Shown here: positions 8,978 to 17,199 of the stretch, in pieces
Numbering within the stretch: position 1 is the first letter of the stretch
Layout: the number at the start of each line of letters is the position of its first letter
From: CAZFHP01 sp964519365
GTDB lineage: Bacteria > Babelota > Babeliae > Babelales > RVW-14
Length of the DNA stretch: 64,000 nt
Assembly: GCA_964519365.1 (NCBI GenBank)
Contig: CAZFHP010000001.1
Coordinates: 1 to 64,000, forward strand
Direction: 5' to 3'
The notes under the pieces: model-generated
Seen by the model: only the letters and a program-made list of their open reading frames with translations
Database searches by the model: none
Told to the model about the DNA's origin: nothing
Made by a program: the position numbers and the translations under genes

Positions 8978-10354
8978 ATGCATTCAAATCTATCTCTTGC
9001 AATTAAAAAAAATTATTGGTTTTTGCTGCTCTCAACACTTATCGCATTATGTATTAGAGTTCTCTGGTTTGCGAGCTACACACAACATGAAAATTATAGA
9101 ATTACTATTGACTCAGGGCAATATCAAGAAGTCGCCCTTCAAGTCGCACAAAAAAATCAACTTACCAAGCAAGACGGCTCTCCTAATTTCTTTAGGCTCC
9201 CAGCTTACCCACTTTTCTTGGGCACCTTCTATAAAATCTTTGGACACAAGCCACAAAAAACTCTCTGTATCCAAGTTATTTTGTCAACGTTTGTTATCCC
9301 ATTAATATTTGCATTATCACACACACTCTCTCCTAATATTCTTGTTGTTTCTAAAATAGCAACGCTTGCTGCTGCGCTACACCCAGGGTTTATTCTCTTT
9401 TCAGGAATGCAATCAACTGAAACGCTCTTTCTTCTGTTCTTTCTCTTATTTTTGATATTCTTTTTTCAGGGTATCAAAAATAATCGATTATCATATTTTT
9501 GCATAGCAGGGCTTTCGCTTGCCGTTGCATCACTTTTTCGCGCGTTTGGGCACTTTGTACTTATTCTTTCACTTATTTTGCTCTTCTTACTTTTTGCCCA
9601 AAAGATTCTTCGACGCTTATCCGCAGCCAGTATTCTTACTTCCAGCTGGCTTGCTCTTTTTGGGCTCTGGCTCGCTCGCAATTATATACTTACTGGGTTT
9701 ATTTTCGTACACACGCTCACAGGCCAACACTTTTTACGATACAACGCCGTTCATATCCTTATGGACGTTAAAAAAACAAGTTGGCAAGAGCCACACGCAG
9801 AACTTTTTGCATTAAGAGATACACTTGCAAAACAACAAGAAACAAGAATGGGAAGAAAACTGCTTGAAATAGAACGTGATAACATTGCGCTCAAGATAGC
9901 CCAAGGCGTCATAAAAAAGCACCCATATCTTGCGCTTAAACACGCGAGCAAAAACGTCTTGCGAACAATATTTTCTTTGCACTCGCTTAAACTCTTTCAG
10001 CTACCATCTGAAACTATTTTCACAGCACAAACATCGTTTTGGTTTAAACTGAAAAAATATCTTTCTTGTCTTAAGACCTACCCATTTATTATTTTATTTC
10101 TTTTATGGGACATGCTTTTTAGCTTTTTACTTTTCTTGGGAATCATATTTTTTGTGTTTTTTAGTTTCAAAAATAAGAATCTTTGGAAAATTTGGCTCGC
10201 AACATTCCCATTTATCACACTGCTTTTAGGCATTACGCTCTCTTATGGCGAGGCCAGACTACGCTTCCCAGCAGAGCCATTTCTAATTATACTCGCATCA
10301 TATGGGCTCTACCAGGCGTATTTCACCTACAAAAAACATCTAAGTTACAGGTAA
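8978..10354 (+). CDS. GT-C (family 39-like) membrane glycosyltransferase
   Basis: About 458 residues from ATG 8978; an upstream in-frame TTG (8918) has no ribosome site and adds a hydrophilic leader, so I reject it. The first membrane span is followed by an acidic loop (ITIDSGQYQEVA), then FFRLPAYPLFLG and about ten more hydrophobic spans. This is the layout of polyprenyl-phosphate-sugar-dependent GT-C enzymes (PMT/ArnT/GT39), which use lipid-linked sugars on the outer face of the inner membrane. The first-loop acidic residue is the family's expected catalytic position. The acceptor is unknown; protein or lipid glycosylation is possible. Confidence 0.75.
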   Translation: MHSNLSLAIKKNYWFLLLSTLIALCIRVLWFASYTQHENYRITIDSGQYQEVALQVAQKNQLTKQDGSPNFFRLPAYPLFLGTFYKIFGHKPQKTLCIQVILSTFVIPLIFALSHTLSPNILVVSKIATLAAALHPGFILFSGMQSTETLFLLFFLLFLIFFFQGIKNNRLSYFCIAGLSLAVASLFRAFGHFVLILSLILLFLLFAQKILRRLSAASILTSSWLALFGLWLARNYILTGFIFVHTLTGQHFLRYNAVHILMDVKKTSWQEPHAELFALRDTLAKQQETRMGRKLLEIERDNIALKIAQGVIKKHPYLALKHASKNVLRTIFSLHSLKLFQLPSETIFTAQTSFWFKLKKYLSCLKTYPFIILFLLWDMLFSFLLFLGIIFFVFFSFKNKNLWKIWLATFPFITLLLGITLSYGEARLRFPAEPFLIILASYGLYQAYFTYKKHLSYR

Positions 10355-10388
10355 TTTATACACATAGTCCCTTAAATTTAAAAATACT

Positions 10389-10417
10389 TTGACTAAAACA
10401 TCTTTTTATTTTAATCT
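10389..10417 (+). promoter_or_regulatory. Candidate promoter of the tRNA-Val/tRNA-Asn pair
   Basis: TTGACT at 10389-10394, a 17-base spacer, and TAATCT at 10412-10417, about 65 bases upstream of tRNA-Val. Confidence 0.45.
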
Positions 10418-10481
10418 TTTCTTCGTTAGGAGGGCAGGTTTAGGCGCCTTTGATTTCGGCCAAATCGCTGCTCTTTATGAC

Positions 10482-10558
10482 GGGCGAATAGCTCAGCTGG
10501 TTAGAGCACCTGCCTTACAAGCAGGGGGTCACAGGTTCGAATCCTGTTTCGCCCACCA
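10482..10558 (+). tRNA. tRNA-Val (anticodon TAC)
   Basis: GGGCGAA pairs with TTCGCCC in the acceptor stem. The anticodon stem CCTGC/GCAGG encloses CTTACAA, the T-loop is TTCGAAT, and CCA is encoded. 77 bases. A REP-like palindrome begins directly at the CCA end. Confidence 0.96.
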
Positions 10559-10601
10559 TACTACGCCCTCGCTTCGCTCCTGGCTACGTATGGCAGGCCA
10601 T
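10559..10601 (+). repeat. REP-like element, copy 1
   Basis: It starts at the encoded CCA of tRNA-Val and reads CTACGC ... GGCTACG-T-ATGGCAGGCCAT. It matches the element after tRNA-Asn (10720-10768), including the 3' block ATGGCAGGCCAT. GC content is far above the neighbourhood. CCAT-type ends and GGCTACG-ATGG form an imperfect palindrome. Confidence 0.6.
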
Positions 10602-10643
10602 TTTAAAACGATGGTCACATTTTGAAAGTTCTAAAAAATTCGT

Positions 10644-10719
10644 TCCCCGATAGCTCAGTTGGTAGAGCAAACGACTGTTAATCGTTGGGTCACAGGTTCG
10701 AGTCCTGTTCGGGGAGCCA
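10644..10719 (+). tRNA. tRNA-Asn (anticodon GTT)
   Basis: TCCCCGA pairs with TCGGGGA. The anticodon stem AACGA/TCGTT encloses CTGTTAA, the T-loop is TTCGAGT, and CCA is encoded. 76 bases. Confidence 0.96.
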
Positions 10720-10768
10720 TCCTACGCTCTGCGCCCTATCGGGCTTGTAGCTACGGATGGCAGGCCAT
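10720..10768 (+). repeat. REP-like element, copy 2
   Basis: Begins right after the CCA of tRNA-Asn (CCA-T-CCTACGC). GCCC-tat-cGGGC forms the hairpin tip and CCATCC/GGATGG the base, ending ATGGCAGGCCAT. A further CCTACGCC follows at 10769, as if a third copy was started. Confidence 0.6.
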
Positions 10769-10846
10769 CCTACGCCAGGTTACTTCTGGAGGGACTAGAC
10801 ATCGATGTAATACTAGCCACCCAGAATCTATATACCCAGGTAACTT

Positions 10847-11089
10847 ATGTATTATGTTTATATCTTAAGATCAATCGCTCATCCAGAAAAAATATATGTT
10901 GGTTATACCAAAAATATTCCACAACGAATCAATCTTCACAATAATGGTAAATCAACATATTCTGCTAAGTTTAAACCTTGGAAATTACACAACTATCTCA
11001 CTTTCCAAGAAGAATCAAAAGCTATTGCCTTTGAAAAATATTTAAAGACAGGATCAGGAAAAGCTTTTGCAAAAAAATATTTTTTATAA
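10847..11089 (+). CDS. GIY-YIG domain small endonuclease-like protein
   Basis: 80 residues. It opens with MYYVYILRS, and the second half of the motif is IYVGYTKN, giving the Y-x-Y ... Y-V-G-Y signature of the UvrC-like GIY-YIG family. RINLHNNG and a late FEKYLKTGSG are also typical of this small single-domain group. The family holds nicking and homing enzymes; the role of the stand-alone short form is not established. It lies directly after the two tRNA/REP units, and small GIY-YIG genes are often found near such repeats. It may be passenger or driver of that element (inference). Confidence 0.85.
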   Translation: MYYVYILRSIAHPEKIYVGYTKNIPQRINLHNNGKSTYSAKFKPWKLHNYLTFQEESKAIAFEKYLKTGSGKAFAKKYFL

Positions 11090-11105
11090 ATTAAGGTGTT
11101 ATACT

Positions 11106-11456
11106 ATGACCAATTTTATTCCCTTTTCTCAAACCCAGATTAAACATAACGGTTCTTCATGCACCGTAAACGAATACATCTTCAATCAACCGTCCATTGA
11201 TATTGCACAAGCAATAATCAAAAATAGATATCCACTTGAACACAACAAAAAATCTGTCAATCTTACCTGCGATCTTATCTATTATGTTCTTGAAGGACAA
11301 TGCATTGTTCACACAGAACAAAAAAGCTACACACTCAACCCACACGATGCTCTGTTTATCACTCATGAAAATTGGTATTGGGTTGAAAGTACATACGTTA
11401 AACTCTTAGTTATATCAACACCACAATGGAGTGCTAAACAATACAAAGAAATTTAG
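11106..11456 (+). CDS. Cupin-domain protein
   Basis: The start is ATG 11106, preceded by AAGGTG; a longer in-frame TTG-type start (11067) overlaps the previous gene and is rejected. 116 residues with one cupin barrel: LIYYVLEGQCIVHTE followed by LNPHDALFITHENWYWVE. The usual metal-binding HxH of cupin motif 1 is not evident, so a non-metal or sensor role is possible. It ends 9 bases before the MBL-fold gene, suggesting co-transcription. Confidence 0.7.
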   Translation: MTNFIPFSQTQIKHNGSSCTVNEYIFNQPSIDIAQAIIKNRYPLEHNKKSVNLTCDLIYYVLEGQCIVHTEQKSYTLNPHDALFITHENWYWVESTYVKLLVISTPQWSAKQYKEI

Positions 11457-11465
11457 GAAACAAGT

Positions 11466-12188
11466 ATGAATAGGACAGACCCAATAATCACGGTTATTTA
11501 TGACAATAACCCCTATAAAGAAAATCTAAAAACTGCATGGGGGTTTGCATGTCTTGTTCAAATAGCTCAAAACAATATTCTTTTTGATACCGGAGGAGAG
11601 GGGGATCTTTTATTAGAAAACATGAGAAAACTCAACATTGATCCTTCATTGATAAATATTGTTGTTATTTCACACGCTCATTGGGACCATATGGGTGGAT
11701 TGGAAACGTTTTTAAATAAAAATTCCAATGTTACCGTTTATCTTCCAAGCTCTTCCCCAACAACACTTAAAGATATGGTCCGAAATAAAGGAGCAAAGAT
11801 CGTTGAAATAAAAAACGATTATGCGATTTGTGAACATGTCATGACTACTGGTGAACTTGATAGCGACAAATTAAAAGAACAAGCTCTGGTAGTAGACAGT
11901 CAAAAGGGGTCCATAATAATAACTGGCTGTGCCCACCCAAAAATCATAAAAATAATAGAGAAAGCCAAAGAAATAGGCAAACAAAATATATTTTTTGTAA
12001 TGGGCGGATTCCATTTTTATAAAACGCCCCCCGAAACTGTAAATAAGATTATAGCCAACTTTAAACAACTTAATGTTCAAAAAGTTAGTCCTTGCCATTG
12101 CTCCGGAGAGCAAGCTCAAGAATTATTTAAGAAAAATTATAACGAAAATTATCTACATGTTGGTGTAGGAAAAGTAATAACCCCCTAA
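11466..12188 (+). CDS. MBL-fold metallo-hydrolase
   Basis: 240 residues. The metal-binding signature SHAHWDHMGG (HxHxDH) lies near residue 73, ILFDTGG precedes it, and later metal ligands are supplied by ITGCAHP and the C-terminal SPCHCSGE. The domain order resembles the COG1237 group (RFA-P synthase-like proteins), which is widely annotated but poorly characterised. Cytoplasmic, no signal. Probably co-expressed with the cupin gene 9 bases upstream. It ends just before a strong hairpin terminator. Confidence 0.85.
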   Translation: MNRTDPIITVIYDNNPYKENLKTAWGFACLVQIAQNNILFDTGGEGDLLLENMRKLNIDPSLINIVVISHAHWDHMGGLETFLNKNSNVTVYLPSSSPTTLKDMVRNKGAKIVEIKNDYAICEHVMTTGELDSDKLKEQALVVDSQKGSIIITGCAHPKIIKIIEKAKEIGKQNIFFVMGGFHFYKTPPETVNKIIANFKQLNVQKVSPCHCSGEQAQELFKKNYNENYLHVGVGKVITP

Positions 12189-12196
12189 TTACGAAG

Positions 12197-12231
12197 AAGA
12201 GGTTCTTTCTACAAGATAGAAAGAACCTCTT
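12197..12231. terminator. Bidirectional intrinsic terminator
   Basis: A perfect 15-bp stem (12197-12211 with 12217-12231) and a 5-base loop lie between converging genes. A tract resembling a run of T follows on the plus side (TTAATTTT). Confidence 0.8.
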
Positions 12232-12235
12232 AATT

Positions 12236-12436
12236 TTAGCTTTTTTTCAACATGGGAAGGCCTGTTCTTTGGTTCTCAATAACTTCATAGCCTTCAGGTA
12301 AAGCGTCAAGCGCATTTTCCTTTATTTCTCCGGCGAAATAAAAGATTTTTTGAAGTCTGTCACCTTTAAGTTTTACTTCTTTTGAATGCAAATAATACGT
12401 CTTCCCACTTTTTTTAGATTTAACGCTATAGGCCAT
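12236..12436 (-). CDS. Small conserved-looking basic protein
   Basis: 66 residues, starting MAYSVKSKKSGKTYYLHSK, with a strong AAGGAGA site 6 bases before the ATG. The sequence is lysine-rich and predicted to be a small beta-rich fold (GDRLQKIFYFAG, LPEGYEVIEN). I recognise the N-terminal style from small uncharacterised bacterial proteins but know no function. It converges on the terminator at 12197-12231. Confidence 0.75.
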   Translation of the reverse strand: MAYSVKSKKSGKTYYLHSKEVKLKGDRLQKIFYFAGEIKENALDALPEGYEVIENQRTGLPMLKKS

Positions 12437-12523
12437 GAAATCTCCTTCATATTCTAAACAAACAATTATATCTCATAAAACAACACAACAAAGAGTGTAC
12501 CCGTAATATTAAAGTATAGCACA

Positions 12524-12722
12524 TAAAAAAATCAATGGTGCTATTTATTAAAACGCATAACACTGCATTACCGGAACAAAGAAGATCTTGCCACTGAAGC
12601 GATTAAAGCATTCAAAGAAAAGAATTTACACAAAACTGTCATATATACACGTCATGGCGCACAAACAAAAAAGTTTACTGTAATTCTTTCCAAATACCCG
12701 AAGCATCTTTTTGCTGTGTGAT
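12524..12722 (+). pseudogene. Possible gene remnant
   Basis: An open frame without a start codon encodes a protein-like stretch (HYRNKEDLATEAIKAF ... HKTVIYTRHGAQ) and overlaps the end of the converging lipoprotein gene. An ATG in another frame (12535) gives MVLFIKTHNTALP, so a frameshifted small gene is possible. Weak evidence. Confidence 0.22.
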
Positions 12723-13160
12723 AACTTTTTTGACAGCGGCTCTTGGAATTTTCTGAGTTCCATATAAATGTGGAAACTTTTCACCCCCAGGCTTATTAGG
12801 CTCAACCCGAAGCACCGATCCATTATTTTGTAGCATTTTCAAATCAATCTCAAGAACTAAAACGCGCTGAACATTCTTGAAGAATTTTTGCAAAATATGA
12901 GCAACCTGATTCTTGTAAGCCAAATGTATAAATCCAGAATTAAGATCCAATGGCGATCTTTTTATACAATTTTCGATATTTTTTTCATCAAAATCAACAA
13001 TCGGAACAATTTTATAAAGAACCCCTGAGTTCTTACGATCAATCTTTTTTTCACATTTATTGCTTTTAAAAAGCTTAGCTAAAAGCTTACAGCCAGGGAA
13101 AATAGCTAGCATCATAATAAAGCTTATTAGCTTTACAAAAAATTCAAATTGTCTATTCAT
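12675..13160 (-). CDS. DUF952-family lipoprotein
   Basis: 161 residues. Residues 1-24 form a lipoprotein signal ending IFPGC, so the mature protein is probably lipid-anchored at Cys 24. The rest shows DUF952 landmarks: LYKIV at the start of the domain, SGFIHLA, a QVAHILQKFF helix, VLVLEID, LRVEP and FPHLYG-T. DUF952 proteins are usually cytosolic and uncharacterised (some are fused to or placed near glutathione-related enzymes), so a lipoprotein signal on this domain is unusual. Confidence 0.75.
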   Translation of the reverse strand: MNRQFEFFVKLISFIMMLAIFPGCKLLAKLFKSNKCEKKIDRKNSGVLYKIVPIVDFDEKNIENCIKRSPLDLNSGFIHLAYKNQVAHILQKFFKNVQRVLVLEIDLKMLQNNGSVLRVEPNKPGGEKFPHLYGTQKIPRAAVKKVITQQKDASGIWKELQ

Positions 13161-13283
13161 AAGATTTCTTTCGAATATCTTTATATATTTTTTTAAAAAA
13201 CTACATAAATCTACCTGTTTAAAGTATCATATAACACGTACATACTCTTAGATCAAATCTCCAAAAAGTTTATTTTAAATTTT

Positions 13284-13404
13284 TCTTGACCCTCAGGTTA
13301 CCTTATCCCTTAAGCTGATATTTAATGAAAACAATTGGCTTGAGCAAGCAGCCAAAGCTTTAAACGGCAAAGAATTTAAAAAATCTTACACAAAAATAAA
13401 TTAG
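13284..13404 (+). pseudogene. Possible 3' remnant of a gene
   Basis: A frame with no start codon reads LSLKLIFNENNWLEQAAKAL then GKEFKKSYTKIN and a stop, ending just before the ribosome site of arfB. It looks like the tail of a degraded gene. Low support. Confidence 0.22.
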
Positions 13405-13417
13405 GAGAAAAAAAAGT

Positions 13418-13852
13418 ATGAAAGAAGATGTCCCAATTAAAAATGGCATTGTTATTCCAGGCAACGAGATTGAAATAACAGCCAGCAGATCAGGTGGTGC
13501 AGGAGGGCAACATGTTAACAAAACAGATACACGAATAACTGTTCGTTGGAACATAAAAAGCACAAAATCTTTAAACGAAAAACAAAAAGAACGTGTCTTA
13601 CAAAACCTACAAGCACAGCTGACAAAAGATGGCGATTTAATTATTCATAACAGCGAATCTCGTAGTCAGCAAAAAAATAAAGAGAATGCCCTTTTGCAAC
13701 TTGCTCAAAAAATACGCAAAGCACTTCATGTTCCCAAGAAACGCAAAAAAACACGTGTTCCAAAATCAGTCAAAGAAGCTCGGTTGCGAGCAAAAACACA
13801 TCGAAGCGAAATTAAAAAAATGCGTAAAATCAAAGAACAGGATTATGAATAG
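13418..13852 (+). CDS. arfB: ArfB/YaeJ-type peptidyl-tRNA hydrolase
   Basis: 144 residues, the normal size for this release-factor-like rescue protein. Residues ~21-35 give the GGQ catalytic region (SGGAGGQHVNKTDTRI). The C-terminal third is a basic tail (KKRKKTRVPKS ... RLRAKTHRSEIKKM), which in ArfB threads into the empty mRNA channel of stalled ribosomes. AGGAG precedes the ATG. It releases peptides from ribosomes stalled without a stop codon (established for the family). Confidence 0.9.
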   Translation: MKEDVPIKNGIVIPGNEIEITASRSGGAGGQHVNKTDTRITVRWNIKSTKSLNEKQKERVLQNLQAQLTKDGDLIIHNSESRSQQKNKENALLQLAQKIRKALHVPKKRKKTRVPKSVKEARLRAKTHRSEIKKMRKIKEQDYE

Positions 13853-13939
13853 TCGCATTTGATTTATAACAAGACTAAGTTACAATAATCATATAAATAA
13901 ACTAGGCGTTATGGTGCTATTATAAATCACGGAACCCCT

Positions 13940-14800
13940 ATGAAAATCTACAAAAAATACATGGAAGTTTGGCGGGAAGGAAAAAGTTGTGCAGGCTTCT
14001 CTTCACGGCTGCCAGACTATGCAATTTATTTTTGGCTCAAATGTTTTGAAAAAGCAATCACGCTATCCCCAAAAGGGAAATTTCTAGACATCGGCGCTGG
14101 CGATGGTCGCTTAAGTCAATTATTACTGCATCAGTATAGTCAAGAAGGCGTTGCTATAGAAGTTCAAGTAAACCAAGAAAAATGGGATCCTATTTTAAAA
14201 CAATATCCAGGATTTGAATTAAAAGCCGGCTTATGCCAAGATTGGCTTAAAAAACTCCAGGGAACGTATGTATTTGATTTCGTGATTCTTATTGAGTTTT
14301 TTGAACACTTACCACCAGAAGAAGCACTCCCGTTTTTAAAACAACTTAATAAAGTAATAGCTAACAATGGCATGCTCTTCTTAACAACGCCCAACAGAAT
14401 CGTTCAAGGGCCCGCAGAACAAAGTCCCATTTGGCATGAAAAGCAACCATACGGACATCACAAACATTACACATATCAAGAATTAAAAGATCTTTTAGCA
14501 CGAGCTGGTTTTTCCATTCAATGGCACGGCTTTGAATGTCATTGGATCAAAACAAAATTTTACAATAAACTATTTTACCCAATATCTAAGCTTGATGCTC
14601 GCTTGTCTGGATCACAGAAGCTTCCAGCATGGTTACGAAAAACTTATAGTTTTGTAACGATACCTGTAGTATTAGCAATACGAGCTTTCTTCTGGACGTT
14701 AGCAAAAGCTATTTATTTTGTCGAAAAAAATTATGGCAATCAAAACTCATCTGGAACAATAATGCTCTTGGCTCAACAAAAACTTGAAAAAAAAATATGA
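13940..14800 (+). CDS. Class I SAM-dependent methyltransferase
   Basis: 286 residues. The SAM-binding motif I is FLDIGAGDGRLS (~residue 50). FVILIEFFEHLPPEEALPF is the motif following strand 4 in methyltransferase domain families 11/23, and a NGMLFLTTPNR strand follows. The C-terminal ~70 residues have a hydrophobic stretch (FVTIPVVLAIRAFFWTLAKA) that may be membrane-associated. The substrate is not visible; the ubiquinone/glycan methyltransferase type is only a guess. It overlaps proC by 4 bases (ATGA), so the two are probably one transcript. Confidence 0.85.
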   Translation: MKIYKKYMEVWREGKSCAGFSSRLPDYAIYFWLKCFEKAITLSPKGKFLDIGAGDGRLSQLLLHQYSQEGVAIEVQVNQEKWDPILKQYPGFELKAGLCQDWLKKLQGTYVFDFVILIEFFEHLPPEEALPFLKQLNKVIANNGMLFLTTPNRIVQGPAEQSPIWHEKQPYGHHKHYTYQELKDLLARAGFSIQWHGFECHWIKTKFYNKLFYPISKLDARLSGSQKLPAWLRKTYSFVTIPVVLAIRAFFWTLAKAIYFVEKNYGNQNSSGTIMLLAQQKLEKKI

Positions 14801-15583
14801 AAAACATGATCATAGGCTTTATTGGCGGCGGAAAAATGGCCGAAGCCTTAATTGCAGGAATCAAAAAAAACACCCCAAACAAAATAATCGCATCGGATAT
14901 TTTAGAAAAACGAAGAAATTACCTTGAAAAGACTTATGACATAACAACTAAGTCAAACCAAGATATTGCAAAAAATTCTGATGTTATAATTTTAGCCGTA
15001 AAACCACAAAACATGTCGCTTGTTCTTGATGAAATTGTACAGGAGATAACAAGCGATGAAATAATTGTATCAATAGCCGCAGGAATAAAAATCGAATATC
15101 TGCAAAACAAACTTCAAACAAAAAAAAATCGCCCGAGCAATGCCCAACATTCCTGTGCTTGTACGCGCAGGCACAACTGCATTATCTTTTAGTAACGAGC
15201 TTTCAGAAAAAGATATCACCAAAGTCCAAGCGATCTTTTCATCTGTTGGCACAACACTAACCATTCCTGAAACGAGCATGCCTGCAATGTCACCCCTTTC
15301 AGGAAGCAGCCCCGCGTTTATTGCGTTATTTTTAGAAGCACTCATTGACGCTGGTATAAAATATGGTATACCTAAAGAACAAGCACAAACAGCGATTATC
15401 AATACAATTATTGGCACCTCTGAACTTCTTAAAACAGGCATCAGCCCAAAAGATCTGCGCACAATGGTAACCTCTCCAGAAGGCATTACAGCAGAAGGAA
15501 TTAACGTTTTTGAAAACAAAAATCTAAAAAAAATAGTTGCAGATGCACTTAATGCTGCAATAAAAAAAGAAAAGAGCTTTTGA
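14797..15583 (+). CDS. proC: Pyrroline-5-carboxylate reductase, split by a frameshift
   Basis: ProC reduces pyrroline-5-carboxylate to proline with NAD(P)H. The first frame (14797-15192) gives the Rossmann half: IGFIGGGKMAEALIAG and IILAVKPQ. The second frame (read from 15128) gives the expected continuation IARAMPNIPVLVRAG, then SPLSGSSPAFIALFLEAL and the C-terminal PEGITAEGI signature. The break lies in a run of nine A (15120-15128); eight would restore a ~262-residue protein of normal size. Real mutation, transcriptional slippage and an assembly error are all possible. Confidence 0.85.
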
Positions 15584-15721
15584 AATATGAAATTCGGCAT
15601 ACACAAAACAGTTTTTATCTCACTCTTCCTGTGCTTAGCAGGACTTTTAAAAAAACAATTTAATACAGATTTCTATTGCTAAAAATTAAAAAATATATAT
15701 AATTTTCTTTCTTGTTTAGAA

Positions 15722-15838
15722 ATGCAAAAAATAGACAAAAAGAAAAAGTCTCCGGAGCAGGCTTTGAAAATTATTAAAACTCAAAATAGGTTTTTTAAAA
15801 ACCTACAATTAGGGTTTCTGGAAGGCGTTATCGTATGA
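15722..15838 (+). other. Unsupported small ORF in the proC-methyltransferase gap
   Basis: A 38-codon frame (MQKIDKKKKSPEQALKII ...) ends inside the last codons of the converging methyltransferase gene. It contains a short palindrome (15787-15805) that might instead terminate transcription. Another 31-codon frame lies at 15587-15682 with a hydrophobic start. No independent evidence for either. Confidence 0.2.
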
Positions 15839-17111
15839 AATCAAAAGTCCTGCTGTAATAACGCGAACCAAACAATCTCTCACGCTTCAACCACGCAAAC
15901 AACTCTTTACTACGTTGATCATTTTGATGGCAATAGCAAACATACCCATCTTCAAATTCTTCACTTCGCAAATAATATAGAATATCATCATCATCTTTAC
16001 AACCTAAAAATATAGCCCACCTTAACCAAAAACTTCTTTTGATTTTTCTATATTTTAATGGCTTAAAACAAAAAGATTCTTTTGTGCTAACTCGCCCCTT
16101 TTTAAAAGCAGAAACACAACAACTCGCACACATAAGCTTATATCCATTAATTGAACGCATTTCTCCGGTATATTCAAGCGGAATAGCAAGCTCTTGGTCA
16201 TCACTTCGCATTAAAAGAAATTGTCCTAAATCTCCTTTGGGTTCGTTCTTCCTAAATAGTTGACCAACCCCGTTCGCAACAAAAATATTCCAACATTCTT
16301 GAGGAAAACTCAAAACCTCGTTTGAACTATCAAATGCTACAAAGAAACCATCAGCTATCAACATCCCTTGCGATGGTGATAAAAGACTATACATTCGGCT
16401 AAGTGTTCCAAGAGGATCGACAAGGTGCCGAAGCGTCCAACTTGAAACAATTAAATCAACTTGCCCTTTAAGGGCAAAACCTCTTTTTTCAAATTCTTCA
16501 TCAATGTTTTCAATTTTAAATTGATTTAGTCGACAATGCGTAATATTTCCACAACGCTCAACTTCTCTCTCACATTCTTTACCACCAGTAACACTAAAAA
16601 TATGAACCTTCTTTCCAGTCTTTTGACACTCTTCATCCTGTCCAAGAACACGCATAGCATGAGAGCCCCATTCACCAGTACCACAACCAACATCGATTAT
16701 GCAAATCTCATTTTTCCCCTTAGAAAAAAGTTTTTTAAACACTAAATCATCATTCAACCCAAGTAAACCATAAGCCTCTTTACCTTTTTCAGCCCAGCTA
16801 TAACCGTTCTCTTTTTTATTTTTTTCAAACGCCTTATCAACAGCATCTTGCACAGCCCTTGGCCGGGCTCCAAGGACTATTTTCTGTGCTTGCTCATATG
16901 TTTCTTTCTTTTGAGTTAGTTCCTGCTCTGTTTTAGCTGTTTTTACAGAAGTCTCTTCAGGTTCTCTTTGTGACGCTGGAGCCTTTCTTTTTTCTCCCTT
17001 TTCTTTAGGGTGCTGCATAACTATGCAGTTATCAAAAGAAAAACTCGCAAGCAACACACTTGCTACAAATAAACGTTTTAAAAAAAATCGAGAAAATTTA
17101 GTAGAAATCAT
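15828..17111 (-). CDS. Methyltransferase-fold protein with signal peptide, paralog 1
   Basis: 427 residues. The N-terminus (KRLFVASVLLASFSFDNCIV) looks like an export signal, followed by a Lys/Glu-rich linker to ~residue 70. The core has SAM motif I ICIIDVGCGTGEWG (~140), a conserved HIFSVTGG, VDLIVSSWTLRHLVDP and a final Cys-containing region (CASCCVSAFKKGR). The C-terminal ~80 residues are absent from its paralog at 17697-18602. A SAM enzyme outside the cytoplasm would lack its cofactor in a free-living cell; export into a host is a possible explanation (inference). Confidence 0.7.
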   Translation of the reverse strand: MISTKFSRFFLKRLFVASVLLASFSFDNCIVMQHPKEKGEKRKAPASQREPEETSVKTAKTEQELTQKKETYEQAQKIVLGARPRAVQDAVDKAFEKNKKENGYSWAEKGKEAYGLLGLNDDLVFKKLFSKGKNEICIIDVGCGTGEWGSHAMRVLGQDEECQKTGKKVHIFSVTGGKECEREVERCGNITHCRLNQFKIENIDEEFEKRGFALKGQVDLIVSSWTLRHLVDPLGTLSRMYSLLSPSQGMLIADGFFVAFDSSNEVLSFPQECWNIFVANGVGQLFRKNEPKGDLGQFLLMRSDDQELAIPLEYTGEMRSINGYKLMCASCCVSAFKKGRVSTKESFCFKPLKYRKIKRSFWLRWAIFLGCKDDDDILYYLRSEEFEDGYVCYCHQNDQRSKELFAWLKRERLFGSRYYSRTFDFIR

Positions 17112-17199
17112 AGCAATGCCTCCATTTTAACCAAATTATAACCTCATATTTTTATTTTAACACATTTATCATTTTCATCAAGAGCCCCATTCACACGCA

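Noticed and set aside
10389..10868. Open frames across the tRNA-Val/tRNA-Asn region
   Set aside because: They run through tRNA genes and REP-like repeats and encode no protein-like sequence.
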